DNA of 64,000 bases from Geotrypetes seraphini (GCF_902459505.1 NC_047086.1:238958231-239022230), one strand, 5' to 3'. Shown: positions 32,190-44,025, counted from the first letter of the stretch. Notes: generated by a model not told the origin, from the letters alone. A program made the numbers and translations.

Positions 32190-32859
32190 GAAATGTACTG
32201 AAACAAAGAGCATATTGGAAGAAAGAAGTTCAAGTCTAATGAGAACCTATGTCATTTAAAACCTAAGTCAGCTGGGTGAAATTAAAAACATAAGAAGAAG
32301 GAGTAGAAAGTAATAACAGAAGTGAGGTCATCAAAAGAGATCCAAGAGGTAAGTGCAGCATTCTGTATTCTCTTTCTCCCCTCTTATATTTAAATTATTT
32401 TTTTTGCCTGTTCCTTGATTAAGGTAATGTACAAATACACGAATGACATAAAAAAACAACAACCCTCCAATCACTAGTACAAAAGAAAAAGCCAAAAAAA
32501 ACCCATAGCATGACAATCAATAAAACAAAACCAGGCCCGATATTCAAAAACCACTGAGGGGTTAATATTCAAAATTATGTAAATGCTGTAGGTAGGAGAA
32601 ACTCCTGCCACTTAAATAGTTTGGGGACTGCTATCTGCTGATATTCCGTGATACTTAACTAGGCAGTGCTGATGATTATAGGTACTAATTGGTCATTTTG
32701 GAACCGAGCCACCCAGTGGAATTGTGGGGGTGGAGTTGGGGAGGGACTGGCAGGATCCAGCAGGAATTCAGTATTGGTGCCCACTTAGCTAAGCAGGCAT
32801 ATATGACCACACAAAGAGCAGTTTTAATTATGCCTACTTAATAAAGCGGTACCAAATAG
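32190..32859. other. Intron stretch without recognised gene
   Basis: Unassigned sequence, with a possible old MITE at about 32,550-32,850 (GAGGGGTTAATATTC..., CTTAACTAGGCAGTGC). Confidence 0.35.
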
Positions 32860-33259
32860 CAGTGGCTTAGTAAGGGAGGGTGGGAGGGGCGGATTGCCCC
32901 AGGTGCCATCTTGGTGGGGGCACTTCTCCTCCTCTCTGCCCTCCCGCCGCACGCGAGCCTTTACTTCCGCCCCACCGTATCTCTAGCTCTTCACTGGTGC
33001 GAGCAGCAGCTTCAACCTGCTGCTTGCACCCACCGCGGTGCTCCCCCCTGACATTACTTCTGGGTCCGGCAGCTAGGAAGTGACGTTAGAGGGAGAGCCG
33101 ACACTGGCAGCGGGCAGCAAGTTGGAGATGCTGCTCGTGTTGGGGAAGCTAAACAGGTTATGGGGGAAAGAAATGGGCATGTGGTGGGGGAGGGGGCAAA
33201 GAACAGGACGAGGGGGAGTGCCATTGATCCGGACGCCTCCCACCCTCACTACACCAGTG
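32860..33259. mobile_element. hAT-type MITE, CAGTGGCNTAG family
   Basis: Starts CAGTGGCTTAGTAAGGG; ends with CCCTCACTACACCAGTG, the inverted start. Shares the GTGACGTTAGAGGGAGAGCC region type with 16,561 and 21,628. No matching 8-bp flanks seen, so one end may be disturbed. Confidence 0.6.
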
Positions 33260-33540
33260 CTATTTACTATTTGGCCAAATACGAATAATAAATAGTATTC
33301 GGTCAAATACTGAATATGAATAATGGGCATTGAGTTTTAAAAGAAGCAACATGAAATCTGAGATCAAGTGTTTATTTTAGTAGGATTTAGCACAGCAGAG
33401 CCTTGGATTATTCATATTTGAATTTAAATCACTATTCAATTGACTATGAATAATGTACTCTGGGCTTTATTTGGGACTGAATTGAATTGAATTGAATACG
33501 AATATTCGGTCCATCTCTATCGCTTAGTTGTACAGGTACC
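33260..33540. other. AT-rich stretch with ATTGAATTGAATTGAAT repeats
   Basis: Several AATAATAAATAG-like and GAATTGAATTGAAT units (33,479-33,497). No gene. Confidence 0.35.
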
Positions 33541-33554
33541 GGTACTGAATATTG

Positions 33555-36119
33555 TGTAGCACACAAAAAGAAGAAGCCTCAATTGCAACTTCAATATAAT
33601 CAGATAGTTGTACTGGTTGTCTCAATGACTATTAGACATATATTGTCAATTGAACATCAAATGTATGGACCTTCAGACTACCTTAAGGGTACATACTACA
33701 GGCCTTAAATCTCTTCGTCGGTCCACCTTTTATTATTCTTGGCTCTTATTCGCCAACTTAGAGAACATCCTGCCATCTTAGTATCCCGGGCAGACAAAGG
33801 AGGGGCTATTGTGATCCAATCCAGAGACAAGTATAATAATGAAGCTTACAGACAATTGAACAATACTGATCACTACAGACGTTTATCTGCTAACCCCACC
33901 AACAATATTAAATCGGAAATTGAGCAAATTTTATCTGAAGGGAATTGTAATTTCTTAAGGAAAATTTTCCGGTGACTCCTCAGATCTATTTCCTACCTAA
34001 AATCCATAAGGACATAAGAACTCCCCCGGGACGCCCGATTGTGTCTATGAGGAATTCCATACTAGAACCTCTCTCGAAATTTATTGATATTTTCCTGAGG
34101 GATGAAGTAACAAAGACCCGATCCTATATTCAAGATACTACTAGTATGTTGAAGTTACTGACATCTATCACTACTGTTAAAGATGGATACTTGCCACTTT
34201 AGATGTGGCCTCATTATACACCATGATTCCTGCAGAAGAAGCTCTTGAATTATTACAGGGGCTTTTTGAGTGCAAGACCATCCACCCTAGGATATCTACA
34301 GAATTCCTGATGAAATTAGCTAAGCTGGTTCTCACCAGAAGTTATTTCTGGTTCAATGGAGAATTTTTCGAACAGATACACGGCATTGTGATGGGCGCCT
34401 CAGTGGCTCCATCTATCGCCAATTTATACATGGCGAATATGGAAGAAAAATACATCTATGTATCTGAGGGCTTCAAGCACATTTTTTAATGGAAACATTT
34501 CCTTGACGACATTTTTCTGATTTGGACCTCTACTATACAGGAACTGGAGAACTTCATAGCTTGGCTGAATCAATTACTACCAAATATTAAATTTTCTGCC
34601 ACGATTAGCACCAAGGAACATTTGGATCTCTAAGGAAGCTACAGGATTCAGAACAGGATTCAGAACATCCCTTTACTGTAGTCTTAGGAATAGTCTTCCC
34701 ATCAGCCAATTTCTCTGTCTCCGGAGACTATGTTCTTCTATAGATGATTTTAAAACACAAGCAAAGGATATGAAAGAAAGGTTTTATCAACAAGGGTACC
34801 CTAGAAACATCATATATAATGCCTACACCAGGGCTAAGTATGCCCATAGAGAGTTACTTTTGACATATCAACAGGACCAGAAGGACATTGGTCTGATTTT
34901 CATTCAAAAATTCACCCCCCTCTCTACATGTATCAACAAGGTGATTTTGAGACACTGGCATGTGGTTAGACTGGCGGTCCCGGAATGCCCATCTACTTTT
35001 TCCTATAAACGCACTAGAAACATAGGAGAATTGGTTAAATATAAAGTCCCTTTGGAACAAACTCAGGGCAGCCACTCCGATTGTGGCGGATATCAATGGT
35101 GCCATCTCACTATGCCTGGCCAATACTGGACTCACCCGTACACTGGGAATAAATACTATAGTCAAACATCTACTACGTGTGAATCTACTGGAGTAGTGTA
35201 CCTAATTCAATGCCCTTGTAACAAAATCTATGTGGGCCTTACTATGCGCTCCATAAAGATCAGATTGAATGAGCATAAATCTAGAGTACGCACTGAACGG
35301 GATACAGCCCCTCTAGTAAGACTCTGGAAACTTATGGGCCACACTTGGTTTGACATTAGATGGAGAATCATTGATTCCATCACAGTAGGGTGGGAGGGAG
35401 GTAATATTCAGAAAGCGCTAGCGTATAAGGAACAAAAATGGATGTACAATTTGAAGACCTTAGCGCCTTTAGGGCTTAATGAGGAGATCGAGTGGCTATC
35501 TATATTATGAGTATTGTTTTTTTTGCTGAGCCCTGCATGGGCATTGGATGACGTCACTTGTGGTTGCCAGGTGACGTCTCCGTACGTTCGCTCTGTGTGC
35601 GTGTGGCCAGCTGTATATAACTCTCTTGATTAACAAACCGCGGCCATCTTTACAGTGTGAATTAGCTCCTGTGTTGGTAAGAGATACTCTAAAATGCTGC
35701 AGGGTTTGGGTGTTTCAGTCTTGACTTTGATTCTGTAAATTTAGAATGAAATGAGGCCGTCCAGTTGGTTTAGGTTGCCAGTGTGAGGTGTGAATGTTAA
35801 GATAGTGTGTTACTGTGTTGCAGTTTTCCTCGACCCTGAAGAAAGTTTCCTTTGGTGAAACATGCATGTCGGGAGAGGAGAAGAATGGATAATATCACTT
35901 TAAGATAGAGCTAAGTGATGTTCCAGGAATTTTAAGTATTTAAAATAAGATAAAAATAAAAAAGCAAAAAAATTTATGTGTTAACAAAAGGTGGACCGAC
36001 AAAGAGATTTAAAGGCCCGGGGTATGTACCCTTAAGGTGGTCTGAAGGTCCATACATTTGATGTTCAATTGACAATATATGTCTAATAGTCACTGAGACA
36101 ACCAGTACAACTATCTGAT
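33555..36119 (+). mobile_element. Penelope-like retroelement 2 (RT plus GIY-YIG), broken
   Basis: Flanked by a 14-bp duplication GGTACTGAATATTG (33,541-33,554; 36,120-36,133). The + strand carries, in order, an upstream SRADKGGAIVIQ block, RT entry blocks (FLPKIHKDIRTPPGRPIV), a VMGASVAPSIANLYMANMEE block, the thumb-like RAKYAHRELLLT block, and a GIY-YIG nuclease (GVVYLIQCPCNKIYVGLT, RLNEHKSRV) with a complete C-terminus at about 35,510. A ~130-bp piece of the 3' end (about 35,985-36,118) occurs inverted at the 5' end (about 33,601-33,728). Several breaks; older than element 1. Confidence 0.85.
35828..35878 (+). ncRNA. Hammerhead-like ribozyme motif, Penelope element 2
   Basis: CCTCGACC, core CTGAAGA, linker, core GAAA, short hairpin ACATGCATGT, then C and GGGAGAGG. 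Stem I pairs CC/GG and CCUC/GAGG around a two-base AG/GA internal loop. Compared with element 1, bases differ but pairing is kept. Same relative place, 3' of the nuclease coding end. Confidence 0.5.
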
Positions 36120-36133
36120 GGTACTGAATATTG

Positions 36134-36664
36134 GCCAGCACCCACATAGTTTACTGGTATGGCTAGAGGGTTTCTCTGGTCTTCCCTCCTTCCCAACCCC
36201 CCTCCCCCCTCATTATTCAAATTATCCCTACCTCCTGACCCCCCCTCCCAATTCAAATTCCCACTGAAGAGATCTCCATCCATCAGCAATATCCCACCTC
36301 CAGAAGGCCCTTTAAGATTATGGGTGGTACAAGGAGTCCAACAGGCATCAGCAATACCTATTCGCTCCTGCTCCTTGCGGCTCCAGCTTTACAATGGCCA
36401 CTACAACCTGTAGAGGCAGTCTTGTGGTACTAGCACTAGCATACAGCATGCTTCAGATGAAAACATGGATTCCATTTTAATTTGAAAACAATTAATTCAA
36501 ACGTTAGTAAATAAAAAAATTCAAAAATCAGAGACAGGAAGTATTTGATTTCTAAAATTATTTTTCTTTCTTTCTAAAACACAAAAATACTTCTAGCTTA
36601 AGATATATGGATTTTTTTCAATTCCATCTTAAAACGCAAATAAACTGAATCAAACATATATTGT
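36134..36664. other. Intron stretch without recognised gene
   Basis: A CT-rich patch (36,180-36,260) and AT-rich remainder. Frames on both strands look like chance. Confidence 0.35.
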
Positions 36665-37110
36665 CAACTGCCAGTTTCACTAGTGGCCAGATCGGGAGCC
36701 CTTTCCAGCAGGGCACCTAGCATCATCTATACTCCTCCCCCGTTCCAGCAGGGGAGAGAACTACAGGAGGAGCAGCACTGACGGTGCTCGGCACCAACTG
36801 CCAGTTTCACTAGTGGCCAGATCGGGAGCCCTTTCCAGCAGGGCACCTAGCATCATCTACACCCTTCCCCCGTTCCAGCAGGGGAGAGAACTACAGGAGG
36901 AGCAGCACTGATGGTGCTCGGCACCAACTGCCAGTTTCACTAGTGGCCAGATCGGGAGCCCTTTCCAGCAAGGCACCTAGCATCATCTACACTCCTCCCC
37001 CGTTCCAGCAGGAGAGAGCCGACAGAGGAGAGCTGCAGTCCAACGCTCAGACCAACGGTCGGTTCGGGAGCCCGTTCCAGCAGGGTTCCCGACACCATGT
37101 TCACTCCTCC
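36665..37110. repeat. Minisatellite, 130-bp unit, about 3.4 copies
   Basis: Unit starts CAACTGCCAGTTTCACTAGT at 36,665, 36,795 and 36,925. Copies 1-3 are nearly identical; copy 3 drifts after about 37,015. A diverged fourth part (TTCGGGAGCCCGTTCCAGC, CTCCTCCCCCATTC) reaches 37,110. Each unit contains GTTCCAGCAGG and TCCCCCGTTCCAGCAGG. Confidence 0.85.
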
Positions 37111-37573
37111 CCCATTCAGAAGGGTCTACCTCTGAGGATCTCGCATCATGTGCGGCAGCGGTGGAGATTACCTTGCCAGAGATGACGCCTGTTCTTGGAA
37201 GAAACTCGGGACCCAGATGATAGCCATCAGAACTGGGGTTGACGGCAGTTAAAGAATAGAATGGGAATGGTGGTTGAAGTGAATTGGGGTGGAGATGGAG
37301 GTGGGTATGGAGAGGGATAGGGATATGATGTATTCTGGAAAGGCATTTAAGATCTGGTGTTAAATGATCATAATAATTACAAGTCAAAGATCTTGATGCT
37401 TTTTTGGAGTGTGTTTCTGTTTCTCTCTATGCTTATTTTTATCTCTATTTTGTTTAATTATTATTTTAATTTTATCTTTAAATTATTTATTCATTACTTG
37501 TTGGAATATTTCATTTCTATCTCTATCTCTACCTCTGTCTTTTTATTTTTATTTTTCATACTGTTTCTTCTTT
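37111..37573. other. Intron stretch; pyrimidine/AT-rich low complexity
   Basis: Contains CTATCTCTATCTCTACCTC and long AT tracts at 37,400-37,560. No gene. Confidence 0.4.
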
Positions 37574-37725
37574 AGTTAGATTGTGAGCCTTTGGGACAGT
37601 TAGGGAATTTCCAAGTACCTATTTTATTTATTTAGTTTTTATTTATTGTATCTTTAATGCATCATATTTGTAAACCGCTTAGAAACTCACAGTTATTAAC
37701 GGTATATAAGAATTAAATTAAATTA
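37574..37725 (+). mobile_element. tRNA-derived SINE, 3' part
   Basis: TTAGATTGTGAGCCTTTGGGACAG..AGGGAATTTCCAAGTACC and TTGTAAACCGCTTAG..GGTATATAAG match the body and L2-like tail of the SINE at 59,149-59,373 in the opposite orientation. 5'-truncated. Confidence 0.6.
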
Positions 37726-38548
37726 AATATTGTCTTCAGTGGCTTATGTGGGACCAGGAAGTAAAATCAGAGGACGAGCTGAGGCCGGCATGAGCATTCT
37801 GCTCTTTCACTTGCCAAACAAGACTACTACACCCATTTGACTAACTTTCTCAGCTTTAACCTTCGCCATCTCTTTACCACACTAAACTCTCTTCTCAAAG
37901 TCCCCTCACCTCCAACCCCTCCATCACTCTTCCCCTCAACTATGGCTCAGTACTTCCATGACAAGGTTCACAAGATCAGCCTTGAGTTCTCAACCAAGCC
38001 ACCCCCAGGCCACTCTGTCAACCCTCCCTCAACTCCACCCCACTCTGTCAACCTTCGACCCCTGCTGCCTTTTCTTTATTTCCTGAAATCGCTAGAGGAA
38101 ACTGCTCATTTTCTGTCCTCCTTCAAACTCACTATCTGCTCCTCTGATCCAATTCCTTACCTATCTACTCAGCACTATTTCTCTCACTGTCATCTCTTCC
38201 ATCTGTCACATCCACAACCTATCACTGTCCACTGTAACTGATGCCTTCAAACATGCCATAATTACACCACTCCTCAAAATACCTTCACTAGGTCCTACCT
38301 GCTATTCAACTACCACCCCCATTTCCCTCCTCCCCTTCTTATCCAAGCTACTAGAATGTGCTGTCCACTGCCGTTGCCTAAAATTTATTTCAGCCTAAGC
38401 TATTATTGATCCACTCCAATCAGGTATTTGCTCCCTGTACTCTATGGAAATTGCACTTGCTAAAGACTCCACGGACCTGTTTCTTGCCAGAGCCAAAGGC
38501 CTCATTTGTCTCGATTTTTCTGCTGCTTTTGATACTGTAGACCACCAC

Positions 38549-38681
38549 ATTCTCCTTGTTACACTGTCCTCACTTGAAATCCAAGTGAGGACAGTATAAC
38601 AAGGAGAATGCGGAGCAAACATCTGATTGGAGCAGATCAATAATAGTGTTTAGTGGTGTAATCATAACATGTTTGAAGCCT
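38549..38681. repeat. Inverted, shortened copy of upstream LINE segments
   Basis: TTCTCCTTGTTACACTGTCC (38,550-) is followed at once by its complement (38,583-38,610). The inverted copy continues with the complement of 38,400-38,434 and then of about 38,244-38,271, skipping the ~115-125 bp in between each. Normal LINE sequence resumes near 38,682. Confidence 0.8.
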
Positions 38682-39163
38682 TGAAATTCAAGGCTCTGTT
38701 CTTTCTTGGTTCAATTCTTATCTCTCACATTGCATCTTTAGTGTTTGCAGTGGTAGATCCTACTCCACAGCTATCCCACTAACAGTTGAGGTATCCCAAG
38801 TCTCTGTCCTGGGACCTTTTTTTTTTCTCCAGCTATACTCCCCTCCATGGTTTTCAATATCATCTCTATGCTGACATTTCCCAGATCTACCTCTACACAC
38901 CTGAAATCAGGAATCCAGGCCCGAGTCTAAGCCTGCATGTCTGACATCGCTGTCTGAATGTTCCACAGCCACTTAAAACTTAACATGGCCAAGACTGAGC
39001 TACTTATCCTTCTGCCTAAACCTCTCTCTCCTCTCCCCCCACTCTTTCTCAGTGGATAACACTCTTATCCTCCCTGTCTCATCAGCTCGCAACCTTGGGG
39101 TCATTTCTCTCTCTTTCTCTGCACAAATCCAACAGACTGCCAAAACTTGCCATTTTTTTCTCT

Positions 39164-40920
39164 AAGAACATAAGCATGGCCTCTGCCGAGTCAGACCATG
39201 GGTCCATCGTGCCCAGCAGTCCGCTCACGCGGCGGCGCCCTCCCCCCCCCCCCCCAGGTCCATGACCTGTAAGTGATCTTATACCTCAAACATTCTATTC
39301 CCTAATCATTTAATATCCTGTATGGTAACCCTCTGACTATACTCTTCAATCCCCTTTTCCTTCAGGAAGTCATCTAATCCCATTTTGAAGCCCAAAATCG
39401 TACTCTGCCCTACCACCTCTTCTGGTAGCGCATTCCAGGTGTCCACTACCCTCTGAGTGAAGAAGAACTTCCTAGCATTTGTTTTGAATCTGTCTCCTTT
39501 CAATTTCTGTAAATGCCCTCTTGTTCTTATTGCCCCTGCTAGTCTGAAGAATCTGTCCCTCTCTACCTTCTCCATACCCTTCATGATCTTATAAGTTTCT
39601 ATCATGTCCCCTCTAAGTCTCTGCTTTTCCAGGGAAAAGAGCCCCAGCTTCTCCAGCCTTTCAGCATATGGAAGATTTTCTATGTCTTTTATCATCCTTG
39701 TTGCTCTTCTCTGGACCCTCTCGAGTATCGCCATATCCCTCTTAAGGTACGGCGACCAGTATTGAACACAGTACTCCAAATGCGAGTGCACCATAACCCA
39801 ATAAAGTGGCAGGATAACTTCCTTCGTTCTGGTAGTGATACCTTTTTTGATAATGCCCAACATTCTATTCACCTTCTTTGTGGCTGCTGTGCATTGTGCC
39901 GCTGGCTTCATTGTTTTATCCACTAAAACCCCCAAGTCCTTTTCCAGTTTGCCTTCTCCCAGTACCATCCCACCCCCCTCGTGTAGTTATACATCGGGTT
40001 TCCTTTCCCTATGTGCAAGACTTTGCATTTCTCCACATTGAAGCTCATCTGCCACTTGTCTGCCCACTCACTCAGTTTGTTCAGGTCTCTTTGTAGTTCT
40101 TTACATTCCTCCACAGTTTTAACCCTGCTGGAGAGTTTTGTGTCGTCCGCAAATTTTATAACTTCATACTTCATCCCCAACTCCAGGTCATTTATGAATA
40201 TATTGAACAGCAGCGGTCCCAGCACCGACCCCTGCGGGACGCCACTCGTGACCCCTTTCCAGTCAGAGTAGTGTCCCTTTACTCCTACCCTCTGTTTCCT
40301 GTTTGCCAGCCAAGTTTTGATCCATCTGTGCACTTCCCCTTCCACCCCGTGGTTCCACAGTTTCCTTAGTAGGCGCTCATGGGGTACTTTGTAGAAGGCT
40401 TTTTGGAAGTCTAGATATACGATGTCTATGGGGTCACCTTTGTCCAATTGTTTGCTTATCCCCTCAAAGAAGTGCAGTAGGTTCGTTTGGCATGATCTTC
40501 CTTTACAGAAACCATGCTGGCTTGTTCTCATCAGATTATTTCTTTCTATATGCTCATTGATACTGTCCTTGATCAATGATTCGGCCATCTTCCCCGGAAC
40601 TGAGGTTAAGCTCACCGGTCTGTAGTTCCCCGGGTCGCCTCTTGATCCTTTTTTAAAGATAGGTGTAACATTCTCTATCCTCCAGTCCTCCGGAATTACC
40701 CCTGTTTTCAAGGATAGGTTGCAAATCTGCTGAAGCAACTCCGCCGTTTCATCTCTGAGCTCTTTCATTATCCTCGGGTGGATTCCGTCTGGGCCCGGAG
40801 ATTTGTCAGTTTTTATTCTATCTATCTGTTTGAGTACGTCTTCTAGGCTTACTTCCATGCATGATAATTTTCCCTCCTGATCCACCAAAATCCGACCATT
40901 CCTCTTTGAACACACAACCA
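39164..40920 (-). mobile_element. CR1 LINE, 5'-truncated, near-intact RT
   Basis: Minus-strand frames 39,923-40,921 and 39,306-39,968 together cover the CR1 reverse transcriptase from KTDKSPGPDGIHPRIMKEL through GVPQGSVLGPLLFNIFIND and KFADDTKL to the C-terminal VVDTWNALPEEVV block. One reading-frame change lies between the two frames around 39,960. The 3' end has GTGCCCAGCAGTCCGCTCAC and terminal TCTTAGAGAAA-side repeats. It is inserted in an L2-like LINE. It is clearly related to, but diverged from, the complete CR1 at 48-53 kb. Confidence 0.85.
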
Positions 40921-41521
40921 AAACCCTTATTACCTCTCACCTAGACTATTGCAACTTGCTTTTCAAGGTCTCCTGCATAACCATCTCTCTCTCCTTCAAT
41001 CTGTTCAAAATTCTGCTGCATAACTTATGTTCCACCAGAGTCACTGTACTCACATCATCCCTCTCAAGCCACTTCATTGGCTTCCTATCTATTTTCCACA
41101 TACAGTTTGAACTCCTTTTATTGACTTACAAGTGTATTCACTCTGCAGCTCCACAGTATCTCTCCTCTCTTATCCCTCCCTACACTCCTCCACGCAAACT
41201 CCATTCATCAGGCAAACCCCTCTTATCTGTACCTTTCTCCTCTACTCCCAACTCAAGACATTCCTTCTCTCTTTTTGCTGAACAAACTGCCCAAGTTATT
41301 ACGTCAAACTCAGTCACTGACAGTATTCAAATCCAAGCTAAAAAGCCCATTTATTTGAGATTGCTTTTAACTCCTGACCCCACTCACAGGTAAAGTACAC
41401 ATGGCTGCCTGAGACTCTCCCCAACCCCCTACATGTCCTGTTTGCCCATTGATTAGATTGTTTTAATGTACAGCGCTGCATATGTCTAGCAGTAATATAG
41501 AAATGATAGATGTTACTTGCA

Positions 41522-41602
41522 AAGATTTGAAGAGGTACATGGGGGGGGGGGGCATGGCATGGCCACAGCCCTGGGCACCTCCTTTCCTTGCTATGCCACT
41601 GC
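41522..41602 (-). mobile_element. hAT-type MITE end fragment (CAGTGGCNTAG family)
   Basis: The complement of the right end reads CAGTGGCATAGCAAGG, as in the 16,561 element. A 12-G run precedes it. Truncated copy. Confidence 0.5.
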
Positions 41603-41799
41603 ATAAGCTTCACTAAGCATCCTAACTTTTTAGGCACACTGTATTAATACTAGGGTTTTTTTTTGGCTTAAATGCCTGCAGCTAAGTTGTATTGGATTTT
41701 TATATTTAAACAGCATTTTTCATATTTCATGGCCAATATAATTACCGTGCTGGGCAAGGAGAGTCATACTGAAGCAGGAACAAAAGACTCCACACTTAA

Positions 41800-43546
41800 A
41801 TTAAAGATAAGACAAAGAAGATAGAGCTGTTGATATGATCTGGAATCACTTTGAAAACCCAGACTGGAGCCACTTCCTCAAACTTTACTCAAAATATGTA
41901 AAATCCAATTGCCTATTGGACAACTGCCCACCGACTATTATGAAAACAGCTCCTATCAACTTTACGGCTAAACTTTTTAACTGGGTTTCATCATACATGC
42001 GTACCGGTAAATTCCCGGAGGAACTTGGTCATATCCTCGTGACTCCTATTATCAAAAACCCAAAGGAGTCCATTTCCTTGATGGCCAACTACAGATCCAT
42101 TGCCAACATACCATTCTTTCTTAAACTAATGGAAGGTCTGGTTAACATCGACCTCACGGAATATTTAGAGAAGTTTAACATTCTACATGATTCTCAATCT
42201 GGCTTCCGAACAAATTACAGCACAGAAACAGTTTTGGCCTCCATGACTGACCATCTTTTCCATTTGTTTTCCCGGGAAAAAAGTGCACTGGTACTGCAGT
42301 TTGACCTGAGCAGTGCCTTCGACCTTGTTGATCATGACCTCCTGCTTAGGTGCCTTGATTCCATCGGCATTTCCGGACAGGTACTAAATTGGTTCACGGG
42401 TTTCCTAAAAAAACGTACATACCAGGTCCACAGCAAAGGAACCTACTCTCAAGCTTGGTCCAATCCCTGAGGAGTGCCACAGGACTCCCCACTCTCCCCT
42501 TCATATCTACATGGCGTCACTGGGAAATATGCTATCTGATTTAAAACTGAAATCGTACATATATGCGGATGATATAACAATTATTCCCATAACCTCATTG
42601 ACCCAAGAGACAGAACAATTCATCTCATTGGACTATGCACTCCAAACTAAAACTGAATCCCGAAAAAACCAAGATCTTCTTGGCAAGTCCCAATAACAAG
42701 ATCGTGAACACCTCCTTGAGACTAAATGGATCAGATTACCCAATTAATCCCACAACCAAAATCCTTGGCGTCACCCTGGACCGAAGCCTGACGTTTGAAG
42801 ATCACACTAATGCTCAAGTCAAAAAATGCTTTCTCATTTTATGGAAACTTCGCACCATTAAACAATACTTCGATTTCTTTTCCTTTCGACTGCTGGTTCA
42901 ATCCCTGATCTTAGACTACTGCAATATTATATACTTTGGATCTCTCAAGAAAACCATCAAACAACTGAGAGTCATCTAAAATGCTGCAGTCCGTCTCGTT
43001 TATGGCCTCATGAAATCAGACCATGTAAGCCTATATTACATAAAACTACACTGGCTGCCTGTGGAAGCAAGGGTCATTTTTAAGTTTGCTTGCCTTTGCT
43101 TCAAAACCATGACAGGTTCATCCCCATCCTATCTGTCTCACCAATTTGAATTCCCAGGCACAACTAATACACGCAGTACCTACTTGTTCGCTTTTCTATC
43201 CCTAAAGGGCTGCACCTACAAGAGATACCTCGATAGAACACTATCATTCCAAGCAGGCAAATGGAGCAAATGTTTAACCAACTTCATCTCAAATGCACTT
43301 TCGTACCAAACGTTTAGAAAGTCAATAAAAACTTATCTCTGACAAATTTCACTGACCCCACTTCATCCTGATGTACTTCCAAAACACTTCCAGATAAACC
43401 TGACTAAACTTAGCATGCCAATGTAATTTCGAAAGTTCTCTGTAAAGTCGCTGTCTGTATACAGTCTCTTCCCTTGTAAACCGCTTAGAATTGTCTGTGG
43501 TATGGTGGTATATAAAAATAAAGTTATTATTATTATTATTTTTTTT
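41800..43546 (+). mobile_element. L2-like LINE, 5'-truncated, lightly broken
   Basis: A 211-codon frame (41,835-42,470) holds ANYRSIANIPFFLKLMEGLV, SQSGFRTNYSTETVLASM, LQFDLSSAFDLVDHDLLL. Next frames hold SYIYADDITIIPI (YADD intact), LKLNPEKTKIFLASPNNK, LDYCNIIYFGSLKKTIKQ and HWLPVEARVIFKFACLCFK. At least four disruptions (TGA at 42,468, then frame changes). The 3' end has TTGTAAACCGCTTAGAATTG and a (TTA)n tail at 43,519-43,540. Same subfamily as the copies at 5,956 and 18,640. Confidence 0.85.
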
Positions 43547-43671
43547 TTGCTTTGAAAAACTCTATGGGAAATGGCATAATTGGAGACTAATTGGAAGTAA
43601 GTCCATCCGGGAGTGAAATGTGGTAGCTTGGAAGGATTTCAGTGTGGCTCAGCACAAAGTGGCTCTCTGAA

Positions 43672-43870
43672 GCAAAGTTGCTTACTTGTAACAGGTGTTC
43701 TCCGGAGACAGCAGGGGAATGCAGTCACACTTGATTGGTGAAGTCTCTGACTGAGCCAAACAGCGTCGGTCCTCTCTCCCACAGCTATAGTAAGGCTTTT
43801 GAGCTTACTGAGCATGTGCAGGATTACCTACTCCTCGAGCCCCCTCTCATCCTCCTGTCAGTTCATTCTC
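43672..43870. repeat. Left inverted terminal repeat of the DIRS-like element
   Basis: CACTTGATTGGTGAAGTCTC, TGACTGAGCCAAACA and GAGCTTACTGAGCATGTGCA are found inverted at 54,765-54,935. A partial copy at 43,931-44,025 matches the terminus and likely represents the family's internal complementary region. Confidence 0.8.
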
Positions 43871-43930
43871 TAGCAAATGAAATGAGGGGCTGGTGGGTGG
43901 GCAAGTGTGGCTGCATTCCTCTGCTGTCTT

Positions 43931-44025
43931 TGGAGAACACCTGTTACAGGTAAGCAACTTTGCTTTCTCCGGAGACAGACAGGGGATATGCAGCCCCACT
44001 TGATTGGTGAGTCCCAAGCTGAAGA
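43931..44025. repeat. Internal complementary region of the DIRS-like element
   Basis: Contains GGAGAACACCTGTTACAGG, the complement of the left terminus near 43,686, followed by a direct repeat of TTCTCCGGAGACAG and CACTTGATTGGTGAG. This arrangement is what DIRS elements are known to use for circular intermediates. Confidence 0.6.

Larger units (their letters stand above)
37800..41545 (+). mobile_element. L2-like LINE, broken, split by a CR1
   Basis: A distinct L2 lineage. In broken frames it shows [59 protein letters not shown]-like and, after the CR1 insertion, LITSHLDYCNLLFK and the C-terminal SLSSHFIGFLSIFHIQFELLLLTYK region. It ends in a 3' UTR with TACAGCGCTGCATATGTCTAGCAG, the usual L2 end. 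A minus-strand CR1 occupies 39,164-40,920. A short inverted copy of its own sequence sits at 38,583-38,681. Confidence 0.75.

Noticed and set aside
36665-37054. Regularly spaced repeats resembling an array
   Set aside because: 130-bp units without unique spacers in eukaryotic DNA are a minisatellite, not CRISPR.
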